Origin: Leptospira noguchii serovar Panama str. CZ214
GTDB taxonomy: Bacteria; Spirochaetota; Leptospiria; Leptospirales; Leptospiraceae
Direction: 5' to 3'
DNA length: 7,500 nucleotides
Assembly: GCF_000306255.2 (NCBI RefSeq)
Contig: NZ_AKWY02000024.1
Location: 1-7,500 of the forward strand
Each line of letters begins with the position of its first letter. Positions within the stretch are counted from its first letter, which is position 1. A program made the position numbers and the translations under genes. A model generated the notes under the pieces. The model did not search any database. It was not told the origin of the DNA and worked only from the letters and a program-made list of their open reading frames with translations. Shown here piece after piece: positions 1 to 7,500 of this stretch.

Positions 1-2
1 AT

Positions 3-1070
3 GTAGAGATTCTCTACCCGAGCAAGTTCTATGGTCTTGAGTTTATTGAGTCCGAGAATGTCCTTACTTCGGTGAACAATATCTACTTAAACGGTGTTCG
101 TATTGCTGCCATGAACGAGGCTGGTGCTCTTGCGTATTACCTGACCGATCAAGTGGACTCTGTCTCGCACGTATTAGATGACGAGGGGAATACCCTTTCT
201 CAGATTCAATATCAGCCGTATGGTGAGACGTTTGTTCAACGTGGGGATTTGAACTTTGCTCCCAAATACAATTCTCAGGAGTTGGATCGCGAGTCCGGAT
301 TTTACTTTTACAATGCTCGTTACTACGATCCCGGGATTGCTAGGTTTACCAGTGCAGATACGATTATTGACGGCGAATTTGATACGCAAGGTTGGAACCG
401 GTTCTCGTATGTGAAAGGAAATCCGATCGGGGCGAAAGATCCAACAGGGCATTTCGCACCAGTTATAATTGCTGTTGGCATTGCAGCCTTAGCTTTTGCG
501 ACAGACTTTGAAGAACTAGAAGCTCCTGGAAAAGATCATCATGCTAAGAATCCAGAAGGTCAAAGCCCACAAGATAAGCTAAAGGATAAGGCAGTTGAAG
601 CCGCATCTGAAAAGGCAGGCGATATTGCTGCTAAAGGATTAAAAAAATTAGCTACAAAGTGTCCAGGAGCAAAAGCAAAACTTGGGTGCCAACTTGCAGC
701 TGAAGTAGTTGGAGCAGTAATTGGAAGTGGTGGTTCGGGATCAGGAAAGGTAAGTAAAAAATCAGCACCTAAAACAATAGAATCTAAAGTTAAAGGTGAA
801 AAACCTAAAAATTACACGCCTGAAGGTTCTGGAAGAAGAGGCGCATACCGAGAAGCAAAAAGAAATAGTGATATACCTGTTAGTCAGCAACCTAATAAAA
901 CCTCACCTGCAAAGGATAAAAGAGGGAATCCAATCCCGGGACGGGATTATGACTTTGGAGATGGAAAAGTAATCAGAGATCACTCTGGTGGACATACTTA
1001 TCCAGATAATCCTTCTCAAAATCGAGATTCTCATATCAATGATATTTTTGGTAACCACTATGACTACTAG
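3..1070 (+). CDS. Rhs/YD-repeat polymorphic toxin, C-terminal part (5' end outside window)
   Basis: This is the 3' end of a large Rhs-family toxin. The frame is open to the window edge, so the GTG at 72 is internal and about 355 residues are visible. The Rhs core runs to about position 449 with typical elements: YYLTDQVDSV, IQYQPYGE, the near-invariant FYFYNARYYDPGIARFTSAD, then GNPIGAKDPTG, whose DPTG (438-449) marks the usual core/tip boundary. A hydrophobic stretch (VIIAVGIAALAFA) and a Lys/Ala/Gly-rich linker follow. The tip (831-1067) starts GRRGAYREAKR and carries RDHSGGH, DSHIND and a C-terminal NHYDY. A conserved Glu followed by spaced His fits HNH/EndoVII-fold nuclease toxins (the Tox-HNH-EHHH type, from memory). 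The core would encapsulate and autoproteolytically release the tip, which should cut nucleic acid in a rival cell. The tip is visibly more AT-rich than the core, as expected of exchanged tips. Rhs assignment is firm; the nuclease subfamily is inference. Confidence 0.92.
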   Translation, partial: VEILYPSKFYGLEFIESENVLTSVNNIYLNGVRIAAMNEAGALAYYLTDQVDSVSHVLDDEGNTLSQIQYQPYGETFVQRGDLNFAPKYNSQELDRESGFYFYNARYYDPGIARFTSADTIIDGEFDTQGWNRFSYVKGNPIGAKDPTGHFAPVIIAVGIAALAFATDFEELEAPGKDHHAKNPEGQSPQDKLKDKAVEAASEKAGDIAAKGLKKLATKCPGAKAKLGCQLAAEVVGAVIGSGGSGSGKVSKKSAPKTIESKVKGEKPKNYTPEGSGRRGAYREAKRNSDIPVSQQPNKTSPAKDKRGNPIPGRDYDFGDGKVIRDHSGGHTYPDNPSQNRDSHINDIFGNHYDY

Positions 1071-1686
1071 CACTTATAAAACAGAAAAAGATTTAAATGG
1101 CTTTGAAATCTATTCCTGGTTTAGCAAGGACTATGCTTACGAAAGGGTCGGATATATTCCAAACATTAGAGTTTGTTCCAAATCTTCTGTTCCTAATGTA
1201 GATAGAAATAGATTTAAAACTGAATGCGCCAGACTGATTAAACTCTTATTCAACAATACCAAAGCCTTATACTTAGTTCGATTTGTTCTCACTCAAACAG
1301 AGTTAACAAGAGTTGAGAAAAGTAAAGGTGTCTGGGGCCCTTTAAAAACTACGTCAAAACAAGAATTAATATTTGGAGAAGAAATTGAATTTAAAACGAA
1401 GGATACCTTAATTCGAACAGGTGTAGCAAAAATTAACAATATTGGAGCACTTAAAAGTATATCACTATTAGAAAAAGGCCCATTAAGTAATTTTATAATT
1501 TCTTCTAATACTGAGTTAACGAAAAATAACCTGATTGAACTAACGAATGAATTTGCAAATTCGGAAAAAAAGCTACTCATTTTTCCATTAATAATTCATG
1601 TGCTTCAAAATTTTGAAGGTCTAATTCGTTTTGGAGATTCAGGTGAAGAAGTCTGTATAGATTACATTTATACCAAGTCTGAGTGA
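1060..1686 (+). CDS. Putative immunity protein for the Rhs toxin tip
   Basis: This encodes a 208-residue soluble protein whose family I do not recognise. I chose the ATG at 1060 because it overlaps the Rhs stop by only 11 bases, typical of a toxin/immunity pair. The same frame extends upstream to an ATG at 1039 and a GTG at 988, but those would add a hydrophobic segment encoded inside the toxin's catalytic region. No start has a convincing Shine-Dalgarno sequence, which fits translational coupling to the Rhs gene. The protein is mixed alpha/beta by eye, rich in Lys, Asn and Ile, with no signal peptide or membrane segment, so it should act in the cytoplasm. Its AT-rich composition matches the toxin tip rather than the Rhs core, so tip and this gene probably moved together. 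The immunity role rests on position alone. Confidence 0.75.
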   Translation: MTTSTYKTEKDLNGFEIYSWFSKDYAYERVGYIPNIRVCSKSSVPNVDRNRFKTECARLIKLLFNNTKALYLVRFVLTQTELTRVEKSKGVWGPLKTTSKQELIFGEEIEFKTKDTLIRTGVAKINNIGALKSISLLEKGPLSNFIISSNTELTKNNLIELTNEFANSEKKLLIFPLIIHVLQNFEGLIRFGDSGEEVCIDYIYTKSE

Positions 1687-1811
1687 GCCTCGCAAAAACT
1701 AAAAAAGCAGAGGAATATAACGGGACGAAAGAACGAATCGGAGAGCATGCGAATTCCTGGCTTAAAGAAGAGTGCGAGACAAGCGTTAGACAACTTTCTT
1801 GTAAGCGATAA
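1683..1811 (+). CDS. Short coupled ORF or decayed gene tail, 42 codons
   Basis: A GTG at 1683 overlaps the TGA of the preceding gene (GTGA) and opens a 42-codon frame ending at 1811. The product is charged and hydrophilic (it contains AEEYNGTKERIGEHANSW and ends RQLSCKR). It reads more like protein than the flanking AT-rich sequence and is richer in GC. There is no clear Shine-Dalgarno sequence. It could be a small coupled protein, the surviving tail of a gene displaced when the toxin tip was exchanged, or chance. I know no matching family. Confidence 0.25.
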   Translation: MSLAKTKKAEEYNGTKERIGEHANSWLKEECETSVRQLSCKR

Positions 1812-1902
1812 TTTGGTTTTAAATAAATGAGCGAATGTTTATATTGAGGCATGGATACACATACTGAAAGTTGAGTGCTATAATTGGATCTTTACGATTT
1901 TA

Positions 1903-1968
<66 letters not shown>

Positions 1969-1973
1969 TTATA

Positions 1974-1990
1974 GTTAGACGCAAGCTACG
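1974..1990 (+). repeat. Left boundary of first cassette-like unit (core GTTAGAC plus inverted repeat)
   Basis: GTTAGAC at 1974-1980 fits the integron core GTTRRRY; recombination would cut after the G. The 17 bases 1974-1990 are an inverted copy of 3041-3057, just downstream of the ORF, with 15 of 17 positions complementary (9 uninterrupted from the core, two mismatches, then 6). If the unit circularises between 1974/1975 and 3074/3075, these arms pair to form the attC stem. The complementarity is directly visible; the integron interpretation is inference. Confidence 0.5.
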
Positions 1991-1996
1991 AAAACA

Positions 1997-3034
1997 ATGA
2001 CTTTAATCAATGATAAGAGTAGAGAAAAAGATTTATTATATGAATCTATTTTTCGTACATACAGTAGGCTTAACCATAGGAAAGAAGAAAAACAAGTTGA
2101 GACATTGATGGAATTGTTTGAAAGGAAAGACTTGCTTCCCCTTACAATTGTTCCAGTCAAAGTTCGTAGATTCATAGAAATTTCAGGATATGAAATTAAA
2201 TTACAGAATGATCTTCTTTTTTTCCCAGCTAAGAGCGTAAACAATTTACTGGCTGGGCATAATAATGCCTTAAAAGCTCTAAAAAATAAAATTACAGCGA
2301 TGGAATGGTTTATTCCACCATTCGTATCTTTAGGTGAGATTAGGAAATTTGACTCTAGTTTAAAAAGTTGGGAGGATATATATAACCACTTTTACATTGC
2401 AGGTATTTTCCTGAAAAAGTATAAAACATTAAAAATAGTCAAAAATTATTCTAGACTAATTTTGGATGCAATACTCGCTTACTATTCAGGACTTACATCT
2501 GCATCCATAACAATACTTATCCCAGTGATTGAAGGGGTTACTCGTGACATTGCTCGGGATTTAAATGTTTTGAAAAGCGATGTTAGTTCGGAAATGTTTT
2601 TAGATGTAATTAAAAAAACTAAATTACATTATAAATCGAATATTATATTTTCAGATTATTCTTGGGTTCCTCGGAGTCATTATGATGATTCTTTTTGGGT
2701 GGAAGTAGATGAAGTTATTCAGATGTTGGAGGCACTGTCGTTTTATATTGAAAGATACTACTATGCAAACAGCAAAAAATTTGAAGGGGAAAATGAGCTG
2801 AATAGACATGGAATCCTGCATGGATTCTTTAAAAATTATAGCTCACAAATCAATTTTTACAAACTTTTGTCATTTATAGATATGTTATGTTTTATCATTA
2901 TTTATAATGGTGAAGAAGGGAGTTTGATGGCTCCCGATATAGATCGGAGTTCAGCTGAGCTCGCTACCCTCTTTTTCACTATAGAAGATAAAACAAAAAG
3001 CGAAGGATCCAAAATAGAAAAATATTATAATTAA
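1997..3034 (+). CDS. HEPN-like (DUF4209-type motif) protein of unknown function, 345 aa
   Basis: The ATG at 1997 follows a cassette-type core by only 16 bases and has no obvious Shine-Dalgarno sequence. There is no signal peptide or clear membrane segment, so the protein is probably cytoplasmic. The recognisable part is C-terminal. A helix around residues 160-187 carries a pattern like LIPVIEGVTRDI (E179, R183). About 85 residues later comes LNRHGILHG (269-276), then Y281, N286 and K289 in a helix leading into LLSFIDMLCFII. R270-x4-H275 is the R-x4-6-H signature of HEPN RNases. The order 'E..R helix, then R[NH]xxxHG' resembles DUF4209, whose conserved motif is RNxxxHG. Family knowledge suggests a metal-independent RNase or an RNA-associated defence factor; this is inference from a short motif. 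The N-terminal half (1-155) is unrecognised and may be a sensor or regulatory part. The gene stands alone between attC-like ends, so no partner antitoxin is evident. Confidence 0.88.
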   Translation: MTLINDKSREKDLLYESIFRTYSRLNHRKEEKQVETLMELFERKDLLPLTIVPVKVRRFIEISGYEIKLQNDLLFFPAKSVNNLLAGHNNALKALKNKITAMEWFIPPFVSLGEIRKFDSSLKSWEDIYNHFYIAGIFLKKYKTLKIVKNYSRLILDAILAYYSGLTSASITILIPVIEGVTRDIARDLNVLKSDVSSEMFLDVIKKTKLHYKSNIIFSDYSWVPRSHYDDSFWVEVDEVIQMLEALSFYIERYYYANSKKFEGENELNRHGILHGFFKNYSSQINFYKLLSFIDMLCFIIIYNGEEGSLMAPDIDRSSAELATLFFTIEDKTKSEGSKIEKYYN

Positions 3035-3050
3035 GACGTTCGTAGCCAGC

Positions 3051-3080
3051 GTCTAACTGCGGCTTGCCGCTTCGTTAGGC
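3051..3080 (+). repeat. attC-like recombination site 1 (short form)
   Basis: GTCTAAC (3051-3057, fits RYYYAAC) and GTTAGGC (3074-3080, fits GTTRRRY) flank a perfect GCGGC-TT-GCCGC hairpin. The outer boxes pair over 7 bp with one G-T wobble, separated from the inner stem by T on one side and TTC on the other. This unequal internal loop resembles the unpaired bases of folded attC sites. At 30 bp it is shorter than usual attC sites, so it may be a minimal or decayed form. It lies 16 bp after the stop of the HEPN-like gene. There is no T-run, so it is not a standard intrinsic terminator. Confidence 0.5.
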
Positions 3081-3189
3081 GAAAATGGTATAGTAAAAAA
3101 CATTAATAAGTAAATTATTTCTTAAACTTTATTTAAAAGATTTAAACAAAATTAACTTTTAGAAATCAAGACAGGTTGTAAGATAATTA
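3081..3189. other. AT-rich leader of the second cassette-like unit
   Basis: These 109 bases lie between attC-like site 1 and the GTG of the membrane protein gene. They are very AT-rich and contain no ORF. A GATAAT (3182-3187) with TTTAGA (3158-3163) 18 bp upstream could be a promoter, but it would leave almost no leader, so I do not call it. Confidence 0.4.
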
Positions 3190-3843
3190 GTGCAAAATAA
3201 CAAAATTAAATTCGTATTTGCGTGTTTGCTGCTTCTTGCAACGTCGATAGTACCTCAACAGAGTATAGAGAAGAAACAGTATTCACTTCAGCAAGAAAAA
3301 AAATCAGAATCTGCTGAAGTTAAAGAGAGGCTTATTAAAATTCAGTACAATATTGAAAAATTAGCAAAGGAAAAAAATGAAAATAGTTTCTGGCTATCTC
3401 TATTACCTATATTTATTGCTTTTCTGGCAGGATTTTTAGCTCTTTTGCAAATAAAAAAGAATGCAGTTACAAATGCGAGAATTACATACACTCAGGATCT
3501 CCGCAAAATAATCAGTGAATTTAGTGCTCATTATTCCCACTTAGAACGCTCAATTGCACTACATGGACAAAATCGCTTATCGATAAGCGAACAAGCAGAA
3601 CTTCGGAAAGATGTTCGCCAATTGCAAGTTCTTTCATATCATATTTTTCTCTCCTTAGATCCAGTAAGAAATGAAACACATAAACGTTTGGAAGAGAATA
3701 CACTGAAGATTTTAAATTTATTGGAAAAAGGAAAAAATCAGATAATAATAGCTGAATTCTTAGAACTTGATCGAGAATTTTTGCTTTCTGCTAGATCCTT
3801 CCTCAAAGAATCTTGGAAAGAAGCGAAAGCTTTATGGAAATAA
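3190..3843 (+). CDS. Membrane-anchored coiled-coil protein of unknown function, 217 aa
   Basis: An in-frame TAA at 3184-3186 and the absence of any later Met make the GTG at 3190 the best start; no good Shine-Dalgarno sequence precedes it. Residues 5-21 (KIKFVFACLLLLATSIV) form a signal peptide or first membrane segment without a lipobox Cys at the expected place. Residues 27-65 are charged and heptad-like, probably a coiled coil. Residues 67-88 (FWLSLLPIFIAFLAGFLALLQI) are a strong membrane helix. It is followed by KKNAVTNARITYTQDLRKII, resembling the R-I-x-[WY]-x-x-x-L-R stretch common after the membrane helix in unnamed membrane proteins. The remaining 110 residues are helical and cytoplasmic if the positive-inside rule holds. 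It lies alone between two attC-like sites, as a cassette gene would. I do not recognise a function. Confidence 0.78.
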   Translation: MQNNKIKFVFACLLLLATSIVPQQSIEKKQYSLQQEKKSESAEVKERLIKIQYNIEKLAKEKNENSFWLSLLPIFIAFLAGFLALLQIKKNAVTNARITYTQDLRKIISEFSAHYSHLERSIALHGQNRLSISEQAELRKDVRQLQVLSYHIFLSLDPVRNETHKRLEENTLKILNLLEKGKNQIIIAEFLELDREFLLSARSFLKESWKEAKALWK

Positions 3844-3855
3844 AGATGCCACTTC

Positions 3856-5660
<1,805 letters not shown>

Positions 5661-5665
5661 TCGAT

Positions 5666-6025
<360 letters not shown>

Positions 6026-6035
<10 letters not shown>

Positions 6036-6313
6036 CGTCCTAAACTAAACTGAACGTTTACTTGGAGCGAAGCCTTCCCCGACGTATCTATCTTTAAGGT
6101 CAAAAATTCGGTCTCTAACAATGAATGAGAACTTGTTGAAGAAGCGGGGATTTCTACTAAATCGTTCTTCTCTGAATCCTTAGAACGCCTCTCCCAATGA
6201 TACCGAAACGTTGTATATTTCAGGCCTCTTTCATTACAATACTGACGTTGCGAAAGCCTACTCTTTGAAAAATCATCAAACTCTTTCTGCCAATCTATAT
6301 TTCTTTTCTTCAT
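6026..6313 (-). CDS. tnpA: IS66 protein TnpA (helix-turn-helix)
   Basis: The product is 95 residues from ATG at 6313; a TTG immediately before it would add one residue and is less likely. The N-terminal half holds a helix-turn-helix: W8 ... F12 ... S18-R-L-S-Q-R-Q-Y-C26 ... G30-L ... F36 ... W40, the usual IS66 OrfA pattern. The rest is low in conserved features. It is the first gene of the transposon operon tnpA-tnpB-tnpC and overlaps tnpB by 10 bases. It probably binds the element's ends or modulates transposition. No strong Shine-Dalgarno sequence precedes it. Confidence 0.88.
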
Positions 6314-6349
6314 CAAGCACAGTTTACAACAGTTATACGATTAGCGGAA

Positions 6350-6372
6350 GGTGTGCTTGAGTAAGCTGTTAC
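6350..6372. repeat. IS66 right terminal inverted repeat (tentative)
   Basis: Read on the minus strand, this begins GTAACAGCTTACTCAAGCAC. It agrees with the left end at 13 of 23 positions, in blocks GTAA, TA, AAG and ACA. The match is weak and no target duplication supports it. Confidence 0.3.
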
Positions 6373-6481
6373 ATAGTTTCTGCGAGCAACGGCAGTCCAG
6401 TTCTTTGGATAAGTTTGTAGGAACGAAGACATCAGATCCCGAGCATAACAATTCAAACGGTTTGTTTCCAAAAGTGCATGA

Positions 6482-6495
6482 ATTTTTATAAAAAT
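6482..6495. promoter_or_regulatory. 14-bp perfect AT palindrome, possible AbiEi operator
   Basis: ATTTTTATAAAAAT is perfectly self-complementary and ends two bases before the -35 box of the AbiE promoter. AbiEi-type antitoxins repress their own operon by binding inverted repeats in the promoter region. The sequence is pure A/T, so it could equally be an AT-rich UP-element or chance. Confidence 0.25.
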
Positions 6496-6497
6496 AT

Positions 6498-6527
6498 TTG
6501 ACATCTACCGAAAACAACGTCTAAATA
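6498..6527 (+). promoter_or_regulatory. Promoter of the AbiE operon
   Basis: A perfect -35 TTGACA (6498-6503) is followed after 18 bp by TAAATA (6522-6527), matching TATAAT at 4 positions. The predicted start point falls at or next to the ATG at 6533, so the transcript would be leaderless or nearly so. This agrees with the absence of a Shine-Dalgarno sequence before that ATG. Confidence 0.55.
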
Positions 6528-6532
6528 ATATC

Positions 6533-7111
6533 ATGAGCTTGGATACCCTCAAATTTCATTTAAAGCCTGGGAAAGTCTATCGACGTAGCGATTTGTTACC
6601 ATATTCCCCTAGTATTGATCGAGAATTAAATCAACTTGTAAAACAAGGGTTTTTAAAGAAAGAGGCTACGGGCTTATATTTCCGTCCTAAAAAAGGCAAA
6701 TTCGGAGATGTCCCAGCAAGTATTTCTGCACTTGTCGAAAAGTATCTAAAAACAAAAGATTTCCTGATCGTAGATCATAATGCGTTGAATTCTATGAATC
6801 TAGGCTTAACACAACTTTATACAGTGCTAACGGTTTATAACCAAAAAAGACATGGGCTTGTTGAACTCGGTGGTGTTCGGTTTAACTTTAAAAGACGTCC
6901 GGGGTATCCGCAAACTCTTTCGCCTGAATTCCTGTTAGTCGAGCTACTGAATGAACGTAAGACCTTGCCTGAAATCCCCGTCGATCTAAAAGAGAAGATG
7001 CAGAAACTTGTTAAAAAATTAAATCGGACTCAACTAAAAAAGTTTTCAGAACAATTTGGAAAAATTGCTGTGAAAAAAGAATTTGAAGAGCTATTGTCCT
7101 CCCACAAATGA
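6533..7111 (+). CDS. abiEi: AbiEi-type antitoxin / transcriptional repressor (DUF6088-like)
   Basis: This encodes the 192-residue antitoxin of a type IV AbiE toxin-antitoxin system. The N-terminal winged helix spans about 12-55: PGKVYRRSDLL, IDRELNQLVKQGFLKKEATGLYFRPKKGKFG. This is the usual AbiEi/DUF6088 arrangement of a helix-turn-helix followed by a wing with a YxRP-like turn. The C-terminal part (about 70-190) carries LNSMNLGLTQL, a beta-rich stretch with ELGGVRFNFKRRPGYP, and a helical tail, and should neutralise the toxin without stable binding. The ATG at 6533 lies just past the promoter with no ribosome site, suggesting a leaderless start; no other in-frame Met occurs near it. Its TGA overlaps the ATG of the toxin gene (ATGA), so the pair is translationally coupled. 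By family, such systems cause growth arrest on phage infection or stabilise mobile DNA. Confidence 0.87.
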   Translation: MSLDTLKFHLKPGKVYRRSDLLPYSPSIDRELNQLVKQGFLKKEATGLYFRPKKGKFGDVPASISALVEKYLKTKDFLIVDHNALNSMNLGLTQLYTVLTVYNQKRHGLVELGGVRFNFKRRPGYPQTLSPEFLLVELLNERKTLPEIPVDLKEKMQKLVKKLNRTQLKKFSEQFGKIAVKKEFEELLSSHK

Positions 7112-7500
7112 GTAAATCGTTTATACATTTCGATAAGGAATGGAAAGATTTAGTTCGAGTGGTGGCTTCCTCCGAAAAGCTGTCTCCTAGTCTGATTGAA
7201 AAAGACTATTGGATTATGCACGTCCTTTGGTCTTTGTTAAATTCCGGTCTCAACTTTTATATGAAAGGAGGGACTTCCCTCTCCAAGGCATATGGAATGA
7301 TCAATCGATTTTCCGAAGATATAGATTTGTTAATAGAAGACGATGCATTAAAATCAAAAACAGCTCGAACGGATACGTCTAAACCGAATCTGGAAAAACG
7401 AAGGGCTTTCTTTGATGCTCTACCGACGCGCATGAATGTTCCAGGGGCCGTAGGTATCAAAAGAGACATTGACTTTGATGATGATAAAGTTAGAAACGCC
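7108..7500 (+). CDS. abiEii: AbiEii-type nucleotidyltransferase toxin (3' end outside window)
   Basis: The first 131 residues of the toxin are visible and the frame is open at the window edge. The landmarks are LIEKDYWIMHVLW (29-41), KGGTSLSKAYGMINRFSEDIDL (within 53-74) and a downstream variable region. GGTSLSK is the GS-type nucleotide-binding motif, and SEDIDL supplies the two catalytic Asp (D71, D73) of the DNA polymerase beta-like nucleotidyltransferase fold. Members of the AbiEii family are GTP-binding nucleotidyltransferases; related MenT toxins add nucleotides to tRNA. The target of this one cannot be told from sequence. It starts at ATG 7108, overlapping the antitoxin stop by 4 bases. 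The remainder, including the other family motifs, lies beyond the window. Confidence 0.92.
   Translation, partial: MSKSFIHFDKEWKDLVRVVASSEKLSPSLIEKDYWIMHVLWSLLNSGLNFYMKGGTSLSKAYGMINRFSEDIDLLIEDDALKSKTARTDTSKPNLEKRRAFFDALPTRMNVPGAVGIKRDIDFDDDKVRNA

Larger units (their letters stand above)
6314..6532. other. Intergenic region between IS66 tnpA and the AbiE operon
   Basis: This 219-bp stretch separates two divergently read units. It holds the tentative IS66 right end (6350-6372), an AT-rich palindrome (6482-6495) and the AbiE promoter. On the minus strand a 63-codon frame (6504 to 6313) runs through it, and its TGA overlaps the tnpA ATG as TGATG. That frame crosses the proposed IS end and lacks a ribosome site, so I do not call it a gene. 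Confidence 0.45.

Noticed and set aside
988..1059. Upstream extension of the immunity ORF from GTG 988 or ATG 1039
   Set aside because: It would be encoded inside the conserved catalytic tip of the toxin in another frame and adds an implausible hydrophobic leader; ATG 1060 gives the usual short overlap.
1785..1791. A further core-like GTTAGAC in GCGTTAGACAAC
   Set aside because: It resembles an attC right box, but the only upstream candidate (ATATAAC near 1712-1718) does not fit RYYYAAC and no complementary R'' or extended arms are seen, unlike the sites at 1974, 3051 and 3856.
1577..1852. 91-codon minus-strand ORF
   Set aside because: It overlaps the immunity gene antisense and its product looks like a random shadow with no motif.
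3051..3080. Hairpin after the HEPN-like gene as an intrinsic terminator
   Set aside because: The stem is GC-rich, but no U-tract follows and the outer boxes are better explained as attC-like.
6313..6504. 63-codon minus-strand ORF ending TGATG at tnpA
   Set aside because: It crosses the proposed IS end and the AbiE promoter, lacks a ribosome site, and matches no protein I recognise; the TGATG overlap alone is weak evidence.
7257..7469. 70-codon minus-strand ORF
   Set aside because: Antisense shadow of the AbiEii catalytic region.

Overview
The window looks like an accessory, mobile-rich stretch of a fairly AT-rich bacterial chromosome. The Rhs core, the IS66 proteins and the short GTCTAAC...GTTAGGC palindromes between genes remind me of Leptospira. 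That is an impression from memory, not something the sequence proves. No housekeeping gene, rRNA, tRNA or CRISPR array is visible.

Layout. (1) 3-1686: the 3' end of an Rhs/YD-repeat polymorphic toxin. Its GC-richer core stops at a DPTG motif and is followed by an AT-rich C-terminal tip that looks like an HNH/EndoVII-fold nuclease. A gene overlapping its stop codon (1060-1686) is the likely immunity protein. (2) 1687-1973: an essentially gene-free stretch, with one 42-codon ORF coupled to the immunity gene and a TATAAT box at its end. (3) 1974-3958: two consecutive units built like integron gene cassettes. Each has a GTTAGRC-type core, one same-strand ORF, then a GTCTAAC...GTTAGNC hairpin. The two ends of each unit are complementary, as expected if the unit circularises. 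The first ORF is a 345-aa protein with a HEPN-like RHxxxHG motif. The second is a 217-aa membrane-anchored coiled-coil protein of unknown function. (4) 4008-about 6372: an IS66-family insertion sequence on the minus strand with intact tnpA, tnpB and tnpC. Its left end has the canonical GTAAGCG terminus, 49 bp past the second attC-like site. (5) 6498-7500: an AbiE toxin-antitoxin operon on the plus strand: promoter, AbiEi antitoxin/repressor, and AbiEii nucleotidyltransferase toxin, which runs off the window.

How the parts fit. Three conflict modules lie side by side: contact-dependent toxin plus immunity, a putative HEPN-type cassette, and AbiE. An IS66 copy lies among them. No integrase gene is in the window, so if the cassettes are real they belong to a larger array, are cassettes lacking a nearby integrase, or were inserted at a secondary site. 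The most interesting observation is the cassette architecture with a HEPN-like gene as cargo.
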